Positions 10,296 through 18,830 of a stretch of 49,408 nt of DNA are shown piece by piece (position 1 is the first letter of the stretch; each line of letters opens with the position of its first letter). The position numbers were made by a program, and so were the translations under genes. Source of the stretch: JBBIMS01 sp964531645 (GTDB taxonomy: Bacteria > Acidobacteriota > Aminicenantia > JBFLYD01 > JBBIMS01); the NCBI GenBank assembly GCA_964531645.1, contig CAZHEF010000017.1, positions 1-49,408 of the forward strand, in the 5' to 3' direction. Under the pieces are notes generated by a model. That model saw only the letters and a list, made by a program, of their open reading frames with translations, searched no databases and was not told where the DNA came from.

Positions 10296-11336
10296 CTAAA
10301 CAATTATTTTCCCTCTTATTTTTGCATAAGTTCCATAATCAACATATATTTTCTTTCCATCGAGCATATCCCTTACTTTTGGAGCAAGATTTCTTACCTC
10401 TTCTATTCTTTCTGTGACTTTGAAGATGAAAGCATCTGAACCAGCTCCAGAACCGAACGATACAATAAGAATCTTATCCTCGGGTTTAGCAATATCAAGG
10501 GTTGCTGAAAGACCTGTTGGAGAAGAACCTGAGTATGTGTTACCCATCCATGGAACAATCCATCCAGGTTCAATTTGTTTTAGATCAAAACCCAACGCCT
10601 TTGCTGCTTGCTGGGGGAATTTACCATTGGGCATATGGAAGACTGCATAAGTAATGTCCTTTGCACTCATACCAGCCCTCTTCATTATTTCTTTACCCGC
10701 TGATATTATATGCCTGAAATAAGCCTGTTCTCCAGTAAATCTTCCTCCATGTCTTGGATAGAACTCATGCTCCCTTCTCCAGAAATCCGGAGTGTCTGTA
10801 GTGAAGGAGTAAGTTCCAATAACTTCAGCAACTACTTTGTCTGAACCAAAAATAAAGGCACTTCCGCCTGCTGAGGCAGAATATTCAAGGGGGTCAGCAG
10901 GTGCACCTTGAGAGGTGTCGGAACCTATACCAAGGGCGTATTTTACAACACCAGCTTTAACCTGAGAGTAAGCTACAAACATTGCCTCAGTCCCAGCCTT
11001 GCATGCAAATTCAAAGTCAGCTATATGAACATCAGGGGTTATACCGAGAGCCTCAGCCACAACTGTCCCTGTAGGTTTTACAACATAGGGATGAGATTCG
11101 GAGCCAACATAAACTGCTCCTATTTCTGAAGGAGGAATGCCTGCTCTCTTAAGGGCGTTCTTCGCAGCCTCCACTGAGATAGTAATAGTGTCTTCATCCA
11201 TATTGGGGACTGTTTTTTCATAAAGGAGCAAACCTTTCCTAATGGACTCAGGATCCATTCCCCATTGCTTAGCAATGGTATCGGCTTTAATCCTGAATTT
11301 CGGAAGATAAGCACCATAACCACAAATTCCTATCAT
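10296..11336 (-). CDS. Hydroxymethylglutaryl-CoA synthase, archaeal type
   Basis: The 346-residue length and sequence match archaeal HMG-CoA synthases. Visible features are MIGICGYGAYLPKFRIK, the SESHPYVVKPTGT region with the general-base glutamate, the nucleophilic cysteine in FEFACKAGTEAMF (near residue 111), and the histidine region AVFHMPNGKFPQQAAKALG. The enzyme condenses acetyl-CoA with acetoacetyl-CoA to HMG-CoA; the reaction is reversible when the thiolase partner removes acetoacetyl-CoA. It is the first gene of the operon and has AGGAGG just before the ATG. No HMG-CoA reductase is in the window. The downstream partners convert HMG-CoA to or from 3-methylglutaconyl-CoA and 3-methylcrotonyl-CoA, so the role may lie in leucine or isovaleryl-CoA metabolism rather than the mevalonate pathway. 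Confidence 0.92.
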   Translation of the reverse strand: MIGICGYGAYLPKFRIKADTIAKQWGMDPESIRKGLLLYEKTVPNMDEDTITISVEAAKNALKRAGIPPSEIGAVYVGSESHPYVVKPTGTVVAEALGITPDVHIADFEFACKAGTEAMFVAYSQVKAGVVKYALGIGSDTSQGAPADPLEYSASAGGSAFIFGSDKVVAEVIGTYSFTTDTPDFWRREHEFYPRHGGRFTGEQAYFRHIISAGKEIMKRAGMSAKDITYAVFHMPNGKFPQQAAKALGFDLKQIEPGWIVPWMGNTYSGSSPTGLSATLDIAKPEDKILIVSFGSGAGSDAFIFKVTERIEEVRNLAPKVRDMLDGKKIYVDYGTYAKIRGKIIV

Positions 11337-11725
11337 AAACCCTCCTATTAAAAAGTTAAAAGTAAAAAGGGAAAAATTATAATGGATACCATTTTTCTAT
11401 GATTTTTTATCCTTTCTCATTTAAGGTTTACTTATAACAAAAAATAATTGGAAGGTCAAAATATAAAAAAGCAAGATTTGCAAAAAAGCAAGACGAGTTT
11501 CAAAGGCTTTTGTTGTTCCAAGTAATTAACAGGAGTTTAAGACCCAAAAGCCAAAATAGCAAATGTTGGTTTTGTTAATCATTGTTTACTGAGAATCAAA
11601 GGTGAAAATGTAAATTTTCGTTTACTTTAAATTTATCCATTCCTTATAGATTAGCCACCAGAGACATTTTATGGAAATGGAAGAAACTGGCATGGTGATT
11701 GAGATAAAAATTGTGGAGGTGTTAA
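11337..11725. other. Divergent intergenic region without a recognisable gene
   Basis: This stretch of about 390 bases separates the minus-strand acyl-CoA operon from the plus-strand HhH gene. It must hold promoters for both. A TATAAT hexamer on the minus strand (plus-strand complement at 11377-11382) lies near the operon start, but no good -35 stands at 16-18 bases. On the plus strand GTGGAGGTG just before 11726 is a ribosome site. I see no convincing ORF, RNA gene or repeat. Confidence 0.5.
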
Positions 11726-12028
11726 ATGAAAATTTTAAAATCTTTATTTGTATGGGCTCTAGTTTTAGGGCTTCTGGTTAGCTTCTCACTTCCCGGTTAC
11801 TCCCAGCAGAACAAATCAGGACAGACTGTGATTAAAAAGATCAACATCAACACAGCATCGGTGCAGGAGCTTACAACTCTTCCAAGGATTGGACCTAAAA
11901 AGGCGGCTGCAATAATCGAGTTCAGGAACAAAAATGGGAAGTTCCAGAGAGTAGAGGACATTATGAAGGTGAAGGGTATCGGTGAGAAGACATTTTTGAG
12001 ACTCAAAGACTTAATCACTGTGGGATAG
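11726..12028 (+). CDS. Secreted ComEA-like helix-hairpin-helix protein
   Basis: This 100-residue protein has an N-terminal signal peptide (hydrophobic core FVWALVLGLLVSFSL, likely cleavage after GYSQ). A double helix-hairpin-helix domain follows: INTASVQELTTLPRIGPKKA, then VEDIMKVKGIGEKTFLRL. The INTA...L..LP.IG..KA pattern is that of ComEA-type non-specific DNA-binding proteins, which act on the outer face of the inner membrane or in the periplasm during DNA uptake. No other competence gene is nearby, so a role in DNA uptake is only family knowledge. A GGAGGTG ribosome site precedes the ATG. A GC-rich hairpin follows the stop, so it is probably transcribed alone. Confidence 0.88.
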   Translation: MKILKSLFVWALVLGLLVSFSLPGYSQQNKSGQTVIKKININTASVQELTTLPRIGPKKAAAIIEFRNKNGKFQRVEDIMKVKGIGEKTFLRLKDLITVG

Positions 12029-12041
12029 GGGAGGTGAGAAA

Positions 12042-12066
12042 GGGAGCCCGTCAAAGGCGGGCTCCC
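12042..12066 (+). terminator. GC-rich hairpin after the HhH gene
   Basis: GGGAGCCCG (12042-12050) pairs perfectly with CGGGCTCCC (12058-12066) over a seven-base loop, a nine-bp stem 14 bases after the stop codon. The following tract (AATTTCTATAAATTTCTT) is only moderately T-rich. It is probably a transcription terminator or a 3'-end stabilising hairpin. Confidence 0.7.
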
Positions 12067-12099
12067 AATTTCTATAAATTTCTTATATAATTTTAAATA

Positions 12100-12531
12100 A
12101 TGAAAAAATTAGAAATTTTTGTTTTAATATTGTTCTTTTTATCCTGCTCCAAAAGAATTCAAACCTTATCTGAGATTTACCCTACTTTCTGGAAAAGCAC
12201 ACTGAGTTCCAAAATTGAGATAAAGGATGAGTGGGCATACCCCTCAAATAAAAAATATTCTTTTGATAAAAACAAGGATGAATGGATATTTTGTTTTGTT
12301 GAGCTAAGAGGTCTTGATTCTGAACATTCCCTATCCTGGAGATGGTTCAATAGTAAAGGTGAACTGTATAGAGAATCTCCTGAAATAAAAATTGAAGTTG
12401 GCGAAAAAAGAAAAAATGTTATTGCCTGGGATAAGACTAGGTTAGAAGAGGAGATCGAAATTGGAAAATGGACTGTTGTTATATTCTTAGATGGAAAATC
12501 TGTGGAGAAAAAGAATTTTGAAATCAAATAA
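12100..12531 (+). CDS. Putative lipoprotein of unknown function
   Basis: This 143-residue protein has a short charged N-terminus, a hydrophobic segment and a lipobox-like FLSC, so the mature protein should begin at Cys16 and be lipid-anchored. The rest is soluble, with many aromatic and charged residues (WRWFNSKGELYRESPEIKI, then GKWTVVIFLDGKSVEKKNF). The C-terminal part resembles a small beta-sandwich: a W..F...G.LY strand pair and a GKWTV.I..DG strand pair. I do not recognise a named family. It lies between the HhH gene and a beta-barrel gene on the same strand, suggesting an envelope role. No clear ribosome site is visible before the ATG. Confidence 0.7.
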   Translation: MKKLEIFVLILFFLSCSKRIQTLSEIYPTFWKSTLSSKIEIKDEWAYPSNKKYSFDKNKDEWIFCFVELRGLDSEHSLSWRWFNSKGELYRESPEIKIEVGEKRKNVIAWDKTRLEEEIEIGKWTVVIFLDGKSVEKKNFEIK

Positions 12532-12611
12532 AAGATATTCCAACTTTAAAATAGATTTGACTTACAAGTTTTTATGAATTATAAATTAAGTCTAAACTGT
12601 GAGGAGGAAAT

Positions 12612-13358
12612 ATGAAAAGAGGTTTCCTGTTTTCTATTCTATTTTTTATCTCAATTCCCTTCCTTTTGCAGGGTGAAGAAAAACTCGATATTGGTTTCTT
12701 TGTGAATACCGGTGCTAAATACATTGCAACTCCATGTAAATTTAAGGATGAAGGAACAACAACTTTCTCCATTATTGGAGGCGAGATAGGACTTGGAATG
12801 ACCCCTATTGAAGATCTCACTATAGAAGGGAGGTTGGGATATTCTCTTAAATCTTTTTCAGGCTCGATTTCCTTCAGCAAATTACCTCTTGAAATTGAGG
12901 AAGAAATGAATTTTAGTGGAATATTTTTGGGTTTTGAAGCCCTGTATTCAAATATTCTCGAGTATGAAGATTTCGGACTCTCTCCCTTTCTTTCTTTCTA
13001 TTACGGAAGCTCATTTACAAAAGAATGGGATATAACTCTTCCAATAGTCAGAGGAAAAGCAAAGGGTAGCACAACTTGGATTAAGGGAAATGCGGGTACC
13101 AGGATTCTTTACAACGGACTGGACCTTCACACCCCATATATTGGTCTCTATTTTTCAATGACTTCGGGAACAATTACAATGAAGGAAGATATAGAAGAAA
13201 TAAGTGCAAAACAGGAAAGGAAATTTAGAGGGAAACTACCTTTTACCATCTCAATTGGAGATGAATTTGAACTAATCGAGGATCTTTATTTGAACGGAGA
13301 AGCAAGGTTTGCAGGAGAATTCTCCGTCGCTATTAATTTGAAATATATAATAAAATGA
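12612..13358 (+). CDS. Putative outer-membrane beta-barrel protein
   Basis: This 248-residue protein starts with a clear signal peptide (hydrophobic FSILFFISIPFLL, cleavage likely after LQG). The body has alternating hydrophobic/polar strands with many glycines and aromatic residues, for example IIGGEIGLGMTPIEDLTIEG and the C-terminal FAGEFSVAINLKYIIK, which ends in a short beta-signal-like strand. This pattern fits an 8-10-stranded outer-membrane barrel. No specific family or ligand is recognised. GAGGAGG lies six bases before the ATG. The gene lies 18 bases upstream of the subtilisin gene, so the two may be co-transcribed. Confidence 0.65.
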   Translation: MKRGFLFSILFFISIPFLLQGEEKLDIGFFVNTGAKYIATPCKFKDEGTTTFSIIGGEIGLGMTPIEDLTIEGRLGYSLKSFSGSISFSKLPLEIEEEMNFSGIFLGFEALYSNILEYEDFGLSPFLSFYYGSSFTKEWDITLPIVRGKAKGSTTWIKGNAGTRILYNGLDLHTPYIGLYFSMTSGTITMKEDIEEISAKQERKFRGKLPFTISIGDEFELIEDLYLNGEARFAGEFSVAINLKYIIK

Positions 13359-13376
13359 AATTTCGAGGAGGGAAAA

Positions 13377-14723
13377 ATGAAAAAAATTTTGACGATAATT
13401 TCTGTTATTACAATTTTATTTTTAATTAGCTCCTTTGAAAGAAGAAAGGAGCCCGCGAAAGATTTTGAGATTTTTAAATTTGAAAGAGAAAGTCCATTAT
13501 CATTTCCTGTTGTCAACTATGGCGAACCCTTAAAAAGTGGTGATAAAAAATATGCTGATGACCACATTCTTGTAAAATTCAAGGAAAAAGCAGATATTCA
13601 ACAGGCGATGAGTTCGATTAAATCAATGGGGTTGAGGGAGATTAAAAAGCTGGAAAAGCTGGATGTTTATGTAATGGCAATCCCTAAAGGTGAAGAACCT
13701 GAAGAAATCTGTGAAGCATTGAATCTCCATCCTGATATACTGTATGCTGAACTCGATTATATTGCATATGCTTGTGTGAAACCCAACGATTATTACTTCT
13801 CTTATCAATACTATCTTTTGAACGAAGGACAGAATTACTGTCCTCCATTGAATAAAATAGGGAAAGCGGGAGCAGATATTAAAGCCACTGATGCATGGGA
13901 TAGGGAGAAAGGTTCTGGAAATATAATAATTGCTATTGTAGACACAGGAGTTTATCTTCAACACGAGGATCTAAAGGATAAAATTATTGGAGGTTTCGAT
14001 TTTGTAAATAACGATGTTGTTCCATCTGATGACCACTGGCATGGAACTCATGTGGCGGGCATAGCGGGAGCATCTACAAATAACGGTATCGGAGTCGCTG
14101 GGGTAAGCTGGAACGCAAAAATAATGCCCATAAAAGTTCTCGATAGCACTGGAAGCGGATATTATTCATGGATTGCTGATGGAATTGAATGGGCAGTTGA
14201 TAGAGGAGCAAAGGTAATAAATCTTAGCCTTGGGGGTGAAACATCATCTTTTGTTCTTGAAGAAGCAGTAAATTATGCATTCTCAAAAGGTGCGATCTGT
14301 ATTGCTGCTGCAGGAAATGATAGAAACAAAAGAGTTCTCTATCCTGCTGCATATAAGAATTGCCTCTCTGTTGGAGCAACTAATGACAGAGATCTTGAAA
14401 GTGGATGGCACAGCAAAGGTCCAGAGGTGGATGTTTCTGCTCCTGGGGATTACATCTTCAGTACATTTAATCCTAAATATCAGAATTCCGATGCAAATTA
14501 TGCATGGGCAAGTGGGACATCTATGGCTACTCCGATTGTCTCAGGACTTGCTGCACTAATTTACTCAAAAAATCCTTCCATATCGCCCAAAGATCTGATG
14601 AATCTGATAAAATATACATGCGACGATGTCAACTCCGCAACTTTTAGAGGTGTTGATGAATTTCTCGGTTACGGAAGAATTAACGCAAAAACTGCAATTT
14701 TACCATACAGGCTGAAAAAGTAG
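13377..14723 (+). CDS. Secreted subtilisin-like serine protease (S8)
   Basis: This is a 448-residue precursor. Residues 1-20 form a hydrophobic signal segment. An I9-like inhibitory propeptide region follows (DHILVKFKEKADIQQAM to HPDILYAELDYIAYA). The S8 domain shows the full catalytic triad: Asp in IAIVDTGVY (near residue 188), His in HWHGTHVAGIAG (near 222) and Ser in SGTSMATPIVSG (near 381). The oxyanion region AAAGNDRN is also present. It should be exported, mature by removal of the propeptide, and degrade extracellular or periplasmic protein. The ribosome site is GAGGAGGG. The stop codon TAG overlaps the start of a dispersed repeat. It neighbours a thermolysin-type protease, so the organism probably uses protein as a nutrient. 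Confidence 0.93.
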   Translation: MKKILTIISVITILFLISSFERRKEPAKDFEIFKFERESPLSFPVVNYGEPLKSGDKKYADDHILVKFKEKADIQQAMSSIKSMGLREIKKLEKLDVYVMAIPKGEEPEEICEALNLHPDILYAELDYIAYACVKPNDYYFSYQYYLLNEGQNYCPPLNKIGKAGADIKATDAWDREKGSGNIIIAIVDTGVYLQHEDLKDKIIGGFDFVNNDVVPSDDHWHGTHVAGIAGASTNNGIGVAGVSWNAKIMPIKVLDSTGSGYYSWIADGIEWAVDRGAKVINLSLGGETSSFVLEEAVNYAFSKGAICIAAAGNDRNKRVLYPAAYKNCLSVGATNDRDLESGWHSKGPEVDVSAPGDYIFSTFNPKYQNSDANYAWASGTSMATPIVSGLAALIYSKNPSISPKDLMNLIKYTCDDVNSATFRGVDEFLGYGRINAKTAILPYRLKK

Positions 14724-14747
14724 CTTATAGCTTTCAGCTGACAGCAA
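14722..14747 (+). repeat. Dispersed AGCT(A/T)ATAGCT repeat, copy 1
   Basis: AGCTTATAGCTTTCAGCTGACAGC starts inside the stop codon of the subtilisin gene. Related 26-28-base copies lie at 21422-21448 and 30664-30691. The unit is built from AGCT/CAGC half-sites and can fold on itself. It lies in the short gap between convergent genes. Confidence 0.55.
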
Positions 14748-14794
14748 AGAGCGATGAAGAGATTTCTCGCTTTCCTCGCCCGTCTCGCTTTTAA

Positions 14795-15820
14795 TTATAT
14801 CCCCAATCTAAAATACAATCCTGCTTTTAACCCTCCAAGAGTGTAAGATACCTTATCCCTCCTTTCTGGAGTAAAGGAGGCTCTTCCAAAACTACCTTTT
14901 AACTGAATTCCTAAAGCCATGTTCTCTTTCAACGGATACAATCCAATTATTCCTGCATTTACACCGGGAGAGAAGGATGAGAAAGTCTTGTATTTTGTAG
15001 ATGTAAGATTTACAGTGTCATAAGGATATGTCTCAGAATAGGTAAAACTTTCAAGAATTTCTGCTGATGAGTAGAAAAGGGTGAGCCCCCCGGTTAATGA
15101 AAAAGAAATCCCTTTAACTTTTCCTATATCATAAATCACATTGAGATTAAAAGGAATCTCGATGTAAGAGAAGTTGTCCTTGATGTTTACTTCTCTGAAC
15201 CTTGCAAAGTAAAAAGGATGAGGGATTTTGGCAAGGATATCTCCTTCTGTTTTTGACATGAATGGCTCAATTGAAAATGCCATTCCAAGACGGTTCTTCA
15301 CTCTATAAATCAAACCAACTTCAGGAGAGAAGCTGTTTGATGCATTGTATCTCCCGCTGTAAGGACCATCTTCATTATAAGCATGAATCAAATACTCATC
15401 TTTGAAATCTGCAAAGGGAGAATCAAAACCAAAAGCAAGAAATAGGCTCAATGGCTTTTCAGCTTCCCTTCTTCTTGTAATCTCCCTTCTTCTCTCCGTA
15501 GGAGGTTCCACCTTTTTCTCTACCTGCTTCTTTTCTTCCTTTACTTCCTTTTCCTCAACCTCCTTAGCCATTACAACAATTCGGGCTGATATGTAACCTG
15601 TGCTCTTTCCATCGGGAAGATAAACCCTAAACCATTCACCAATCTTTTCAATTACTTCCAGCTCTGTCCCTTTTTTAACCTTTGCAACCACCTTTCCTTC
15701 AAGGGATGGAATATCTCTTATATTTGCGATTTCAACAGCAACTCTCACATATTTCTTTGTTGCGGAGAAAACAGGTAAACACATAACAAATACGAAAATA
15801 AAGATAATAAATTTTTTCAT
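14795..15820 (-). CDS. SH3-like domain fused to outer-membrane beta-barrel
   Basis: This 341-residue protein has a signal peptide (FIIFIFVFVMCLPVFSA). A bacterial SH3b domain spans about residues 22-85 (VEIANIRDIPSLEGKVVAKV to GEWFRVYLPDGKSTGYISA). A highly charged Glu/Lys/Arg linker follows (about 88-122). The C-terminal region of about 215 residues has beta-barrel character and ends GGLKAGLYFRLGI. SH3b domains often bind peptidoglycan, so this protein may tether the outer membrane to the wall. It is convergent with the subtilisin gene and follows the M4 protease gene on the same strand after 21 bases. The barrel family is not recognised. Confidence 0.75.
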   Translation of the reverse strand: MKKFIIFIFVFVMCLPVFSATKKYVRVAVEIANIRDIPSLEGKVVAKVKKGTELEVIEKIGEWFRVYLPDGKSTGYISARIVVMAKEVEEKEVKEEKKQVEKKVEPPTERRREITRRREAEKPLSLFLAFGFDSPFADFKDEYLIHAYNEDGPYSGRYNASNSFSPEVGLIYRVKNRLGMAFSIEPFMSKTEGDILAKIPHPFYFARFREVNIKDNFSYIEIPFNLNVIYDIGKVKGISFSLTGGLTLFYSSAEILESFTYSETYPYDTVNLTSTKYKTFSSFSPGVNAGIIGLYPLKENMALGIQLKGSFGRASFTPERRDKVSYTLGGLKAGLYFRLGI

Positions 15821-15841
15821 TTCCTCACTCCTTACTAAAAT

Positions 15842-17389
15842 TTATTCTACACCGACTGCAGTCCAGGCTTCCTCAACTCTTCTCTTCTCTGTGCTTGTTG
15901 CACCATAAATGTCAGCTGCTGCCTGAACTGTCGCTAACCTTGCATGATGAAAATTTGAGCTTTCCCATAAATAATAAACAAAACCTCTGTAGAATATTTT
16001 TGAAGCCTTATCTGTTCCTATACCCTGGACTGTTATCCTCGATGTCTTGTTTGTTCCACCATTGGCTAAAAGGTAGAAACAATGATTTGCAATAGATGAG
16101 TTTATGTGGACAAACTCATTATCATAGGATGAACCATAATACTTTTTTGAGTAGTGGTCAGGATATGGTCCACCCCAGAAAGTCTTTCTTGATGGATCAT
16201 CAAAATATCTGAAAGCCTCTCCAAAATTAACAAAGATATCCTCCCCTTCCCACCAATCTGCGAGAAGTCTTCCATATCCAGGTTTCTGGAAATAGAATTC
16301 AGCACAAACTCCCATTATATCTGAAAATGATTCATTCAAAGCACCAGATTCGCCCCAGTAAATTAAATTAGAAGAAAACTGAGTAACTCCATGGGTCAAC
16401 TCATGGGCTACAACATCAAGGGCAGATGAGAAATTTCTGTAATAAACACCATCACCATCTCCAAAAACAATATCATCACCATCCCAGAAAGCATTATTGT
16501 AACTATAGCCGTAATGAACAAAAATTCTTATCCTCATATTGTTATTATCAATTCCCATTATATTATGAACTTTGTAATAATAATCGTAAGTCCATCCTGA
16601 GTAAACATGGGCATCCACAAGGGCGCCATCATTCCAGACATTGTTGGTTGTAGTAGTCCAGTATCCATAGTAATAATCATTCTTCATATCAAGAGTATAT
16701 ATTCTTGCGGGTCTCATTCTATCATCAGGGTAATAGACAGAGTTCTGGAAAAAGGCACTGAATTTCTTTTTGTCTCCCCAAGTTCCTGTGCCTAAACCGA
16801 TAGCTGCCTGATATTTAATGTCGTTATAACTTGTAATAATACTTCCTTTCTTCGCATCAACAAAGTAAACAAGCCTTGTCCCGAATTTCTCCAGAACTAC
16901 TCTGTAAGCAAGAAGATATCCATCCTTTGAAGGGAAAATTACCAGTTCTGGCTCAGATTCGGCTGATAAATCTCTTATTCCAGAATCATTCAGAGCAATC
17001 TCAATGGCGGATGAAGAAGTAATCTCAGGTTTTGTGTTAATGGAAATATCCTCGTAGAAACTGCCGTTGATAAAATAAATTTTTCCATCCTTCTCGTGGA
17101 CAACAACCTGTGCTCCAAAAACCTTTACTCCATTATAGAACTGATTGTATCTCTCGTGGGAACTTTTACCTCCTGGATCAATATCCTTACGGAAAATTCT
17201 CAAATTTCCTTTCGCCCTTTCCCTCCCAACAAAATTTGAAAGAGCTGGCAAATTGTCCTCGCTGGAAATCAACTCTTTCCCCTTTTTAATTTCGAATTCC
17301 CTTGTCTGCTTTTTCTCAGGAGCAAAAAGAATAAGAGTGACAGAGGGAATAAAGAAAAGCATAAAAAATAGAAGAAATTTCTTTTTCAT
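15842..17389 (-). CDS. Thermolysin-type metalloprotease (M4)
   Basis: This 515-residue precursor has a signal peptide (LLFFMLFFIPSVTLILFAP) and a long propeptide of the FTP/PepSY kind (residues about 25-200, with FNGVKVFGAQVVVHE-like text). The M4 catalytic domain has the zinc-binding VVAHELTHGVTQFSS (HELTH near residue 328), the downstream glutamate ligand in GALNESFSDIMG (about 351) and VHINSSIANHCFYLL with the active-site histidine. It should be secreted and activated by propeptide removal, hydrolysing proteins at hydrophobic P1' residues. No C-terminal PPC or sorting domain is visible. It is probably co-transcribed with the SH3/barrel gene. Confidence 0.95.
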   Translation of the reverse strand: MKKKFLLFFMLFFIPSVTLILFAPEKKQTREFEIKKGKELISSEDNLPALSNFVGRERAKGNLRIFRKDIDPGGKSSHERYNQFYNGVKVFGAQVVVHEKDGKIYFINGSFYEDISINTKPEITSSSAIEIALNDSGIRDLSAESEPELVIFPSKDGYLLAYRVVLEKFGTRLVYFVDAKKGSIITSYNDIKYQAAIGLGTGTWGDKKKFSAFFQNSVYYPDDRMRPARIYTLDMKNDYYYGYWTTTTNNVWNDGALVDAHVYSGWTYDYYYKVHNIMGIDNNNMRIRIFVHYGYSYNNAFWDGDDIVFGDGDGVYYRNFSSALDVVAHELTHGVTQFSSNLIYWGESGALNESFSDIMGVCAEFYFQKPGYGRLLADWWEGEDIFVNFGEAFRYFDDPSRKTFWGGPYPDHYSKKYYGSSYDNEFVHINSSIANHCFYLLANGGTNKTSRITVQGIGTDKASKIFYRGFVYYLWESSNFHHARLATVQAAADIYGATSTEKRRVEEAWTAVGVE

Positions 17390-17453
17390 TTAAACCTCCG
17401 CTCGGTATTTTAATTATTTTTATTTTATAAATCAATGATTTCTATCACACTAC

Positions 17454-18815
17454 TTATCCTCCAAGATAGGTCCTTAAAATGAAAAGACCAAGAAAAAGAA
17501 TTGCAAGAATGTAGAGAAGCCAGTGGGCTTCTTTTGTCCTTCCTGTGACAATCTTTAGAATTGCATATGTAATAAATCCAAAGGCTATCCCTTCTGTTAT
17601 ACTGAAGGTTAATGGCATTATGAGCAAAGTCAAAAAGGCAGGGATCGCCTCTGTGTAATCTTCCCATTTTATAAGTCGCACACCGGTTAGCATAAAAGCT
17701 CCAACAAGAATAAGGGCAGGAGCAATAATTGGATACTGGGCAAAAAATTCTGTTACTGGTATCGCAGTGCTCATTGTATGGACAAGGGGAGAGAAGAATA
17801 GCCCGAGGATAAATAGGAATGAAACTGTAACAGAAGTTAACCCTGTCCTTCCTCCCTGGGAGACTCCTGCTGAACTTTCAATATAGCTTGTTACTGTGGA
17901 TGTGCCAAGGCAAACACCTGCAACTGTTCCCACTGCGTCAGAAAGAAGAGCTTCCTTTGCCTTTGGTAAAGAACCATTTTTGAGAAGCCCTGCCTGAGAT
18001 GTAACTCCTATTAGTGTACCCACTGTATCAAAAATATCAAGGAAAAGAAGGACAAAAACAATTGCAATAAAATCAAACCAGTGCTTTGTCAAGCCAGCAA
18101 AATCAAAAGCTAAAAATGTGGGTTTTGGAGATGGAGGTAAAGAAAGAACTCCTTCAAATTTTGCAATACCAAGAATTATCGATACAATAAGGGATGAAAG
18201 TAAACCAATTATTATTGCACCCCTCACTTTAAGAACAAGGAGAATTACCATTACAAGGAATCCAACTGTTGAAATAATAACTGATTTACTGGATAAATCT
18301 CCAAGGGAGACAAGGGTGGCAGGATTCCCTTTAATAAATCCAGCCCATTGGAGTCCTATCATTGCAAGGAGAAGTCCTATTCCCACTGCAATTGCATGCC
18401 TAAGAGATTCCGGAACCATCTCAATAAAAACCTTGCTGAGTCCAAGGAGTACAAGAAGGAGGAATAATGAACCTGAGATAAGATTTACTGAAAGAGCCTG
18501 TTGCCATGTAAATCCCATTGCTCCACACACAATAAAAGCAAAGAATGCGTTATGCCCCATCCCTGGAGCAAGAGCTATTGGATAGTTTGCAAGAATACCC
18601 ATAAGAAATGTAGCTATGGCTGAACCAACACATGTTGCAAACATTACAGCTCCTTGGTCCATCTTTGCAGTTCCGAGAATAACCGGATTAACAAAGATAA
18701 TGTAAGACATGGTGAGAAATGTTGTAAGTCCTGCAATAATCTCAGTTCTTACACTTGTCCCATTTTCTTTGAAACGGAATTTTCTTTCAAGGAAATCCAT
18801 TTTACCCTCCTGCAA
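17454..18815 (-). CDS. AzgA-type purine permease (NCS2-like)
   Basis: This 453-residue polytopic membrane protein has about 12-14 hydrophobic segments. The N-terminal TEIIAGLTTFLTMSYIIFVN, PIALAPGMGHNAFFAF and FLDIFDTVGTLIGV are hallmarks of the AzgA/PbuG adenine/guanine/hypoxanthine permease family, and SYIESSAGVSQGGRTGL is also conserved. It should import purine bases by proton symport across the inner membrane. It is followed on the minus strand by a gap and then the M4 protease gene. It lies downstream of the FBPase gene with a 15-base gap, so it may be read through from it. No purine riboswitch is evident upstream. The ribosome site is GGAGGG. Confidence 0.92.
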   Translation of the reverse strand: MQEGKMDFLERKFRFKENGTSVRTEIIAGLTTFLTMSYIIFVNPVILGTAKMDQGAVMFATCVGSAIATFLMGILANYPIALAPGMGHNAFFAFIVCGAMGFTWQQALSVNLISGSLFLLLVLLGLSKVFIEMVPESLRHAIAVGIGLLLAMIGLQWAGFIKGNPATLVSLGDLSSKSVIISTVGFLVMVILLVLKVRGAIIIGLLSSLIVSIILGIAKFEGVLSLPPSPKPTFLAFDFAGLTKHWFDFIAIVFVLLFLDIFDTVGTLIGVTSQAGLLKNGSLPKAKEALLSDAVGTVAGVCLGTSTVTSYIESSAGVSQGGRTGLTSVTVSFLFILGLFFSPLVHTMSTAIPVTEFFAQYPIIAPALILVGAFMLTGVRLIKWEDYTEAIPAFLTLLIMPLTFSITEGIAFGFITYAILKIVTGRTKEAHWLLYILAILFLGLFILRTYLGG

Positions 18816-18830
18816 GAGGATTAATTTTTT

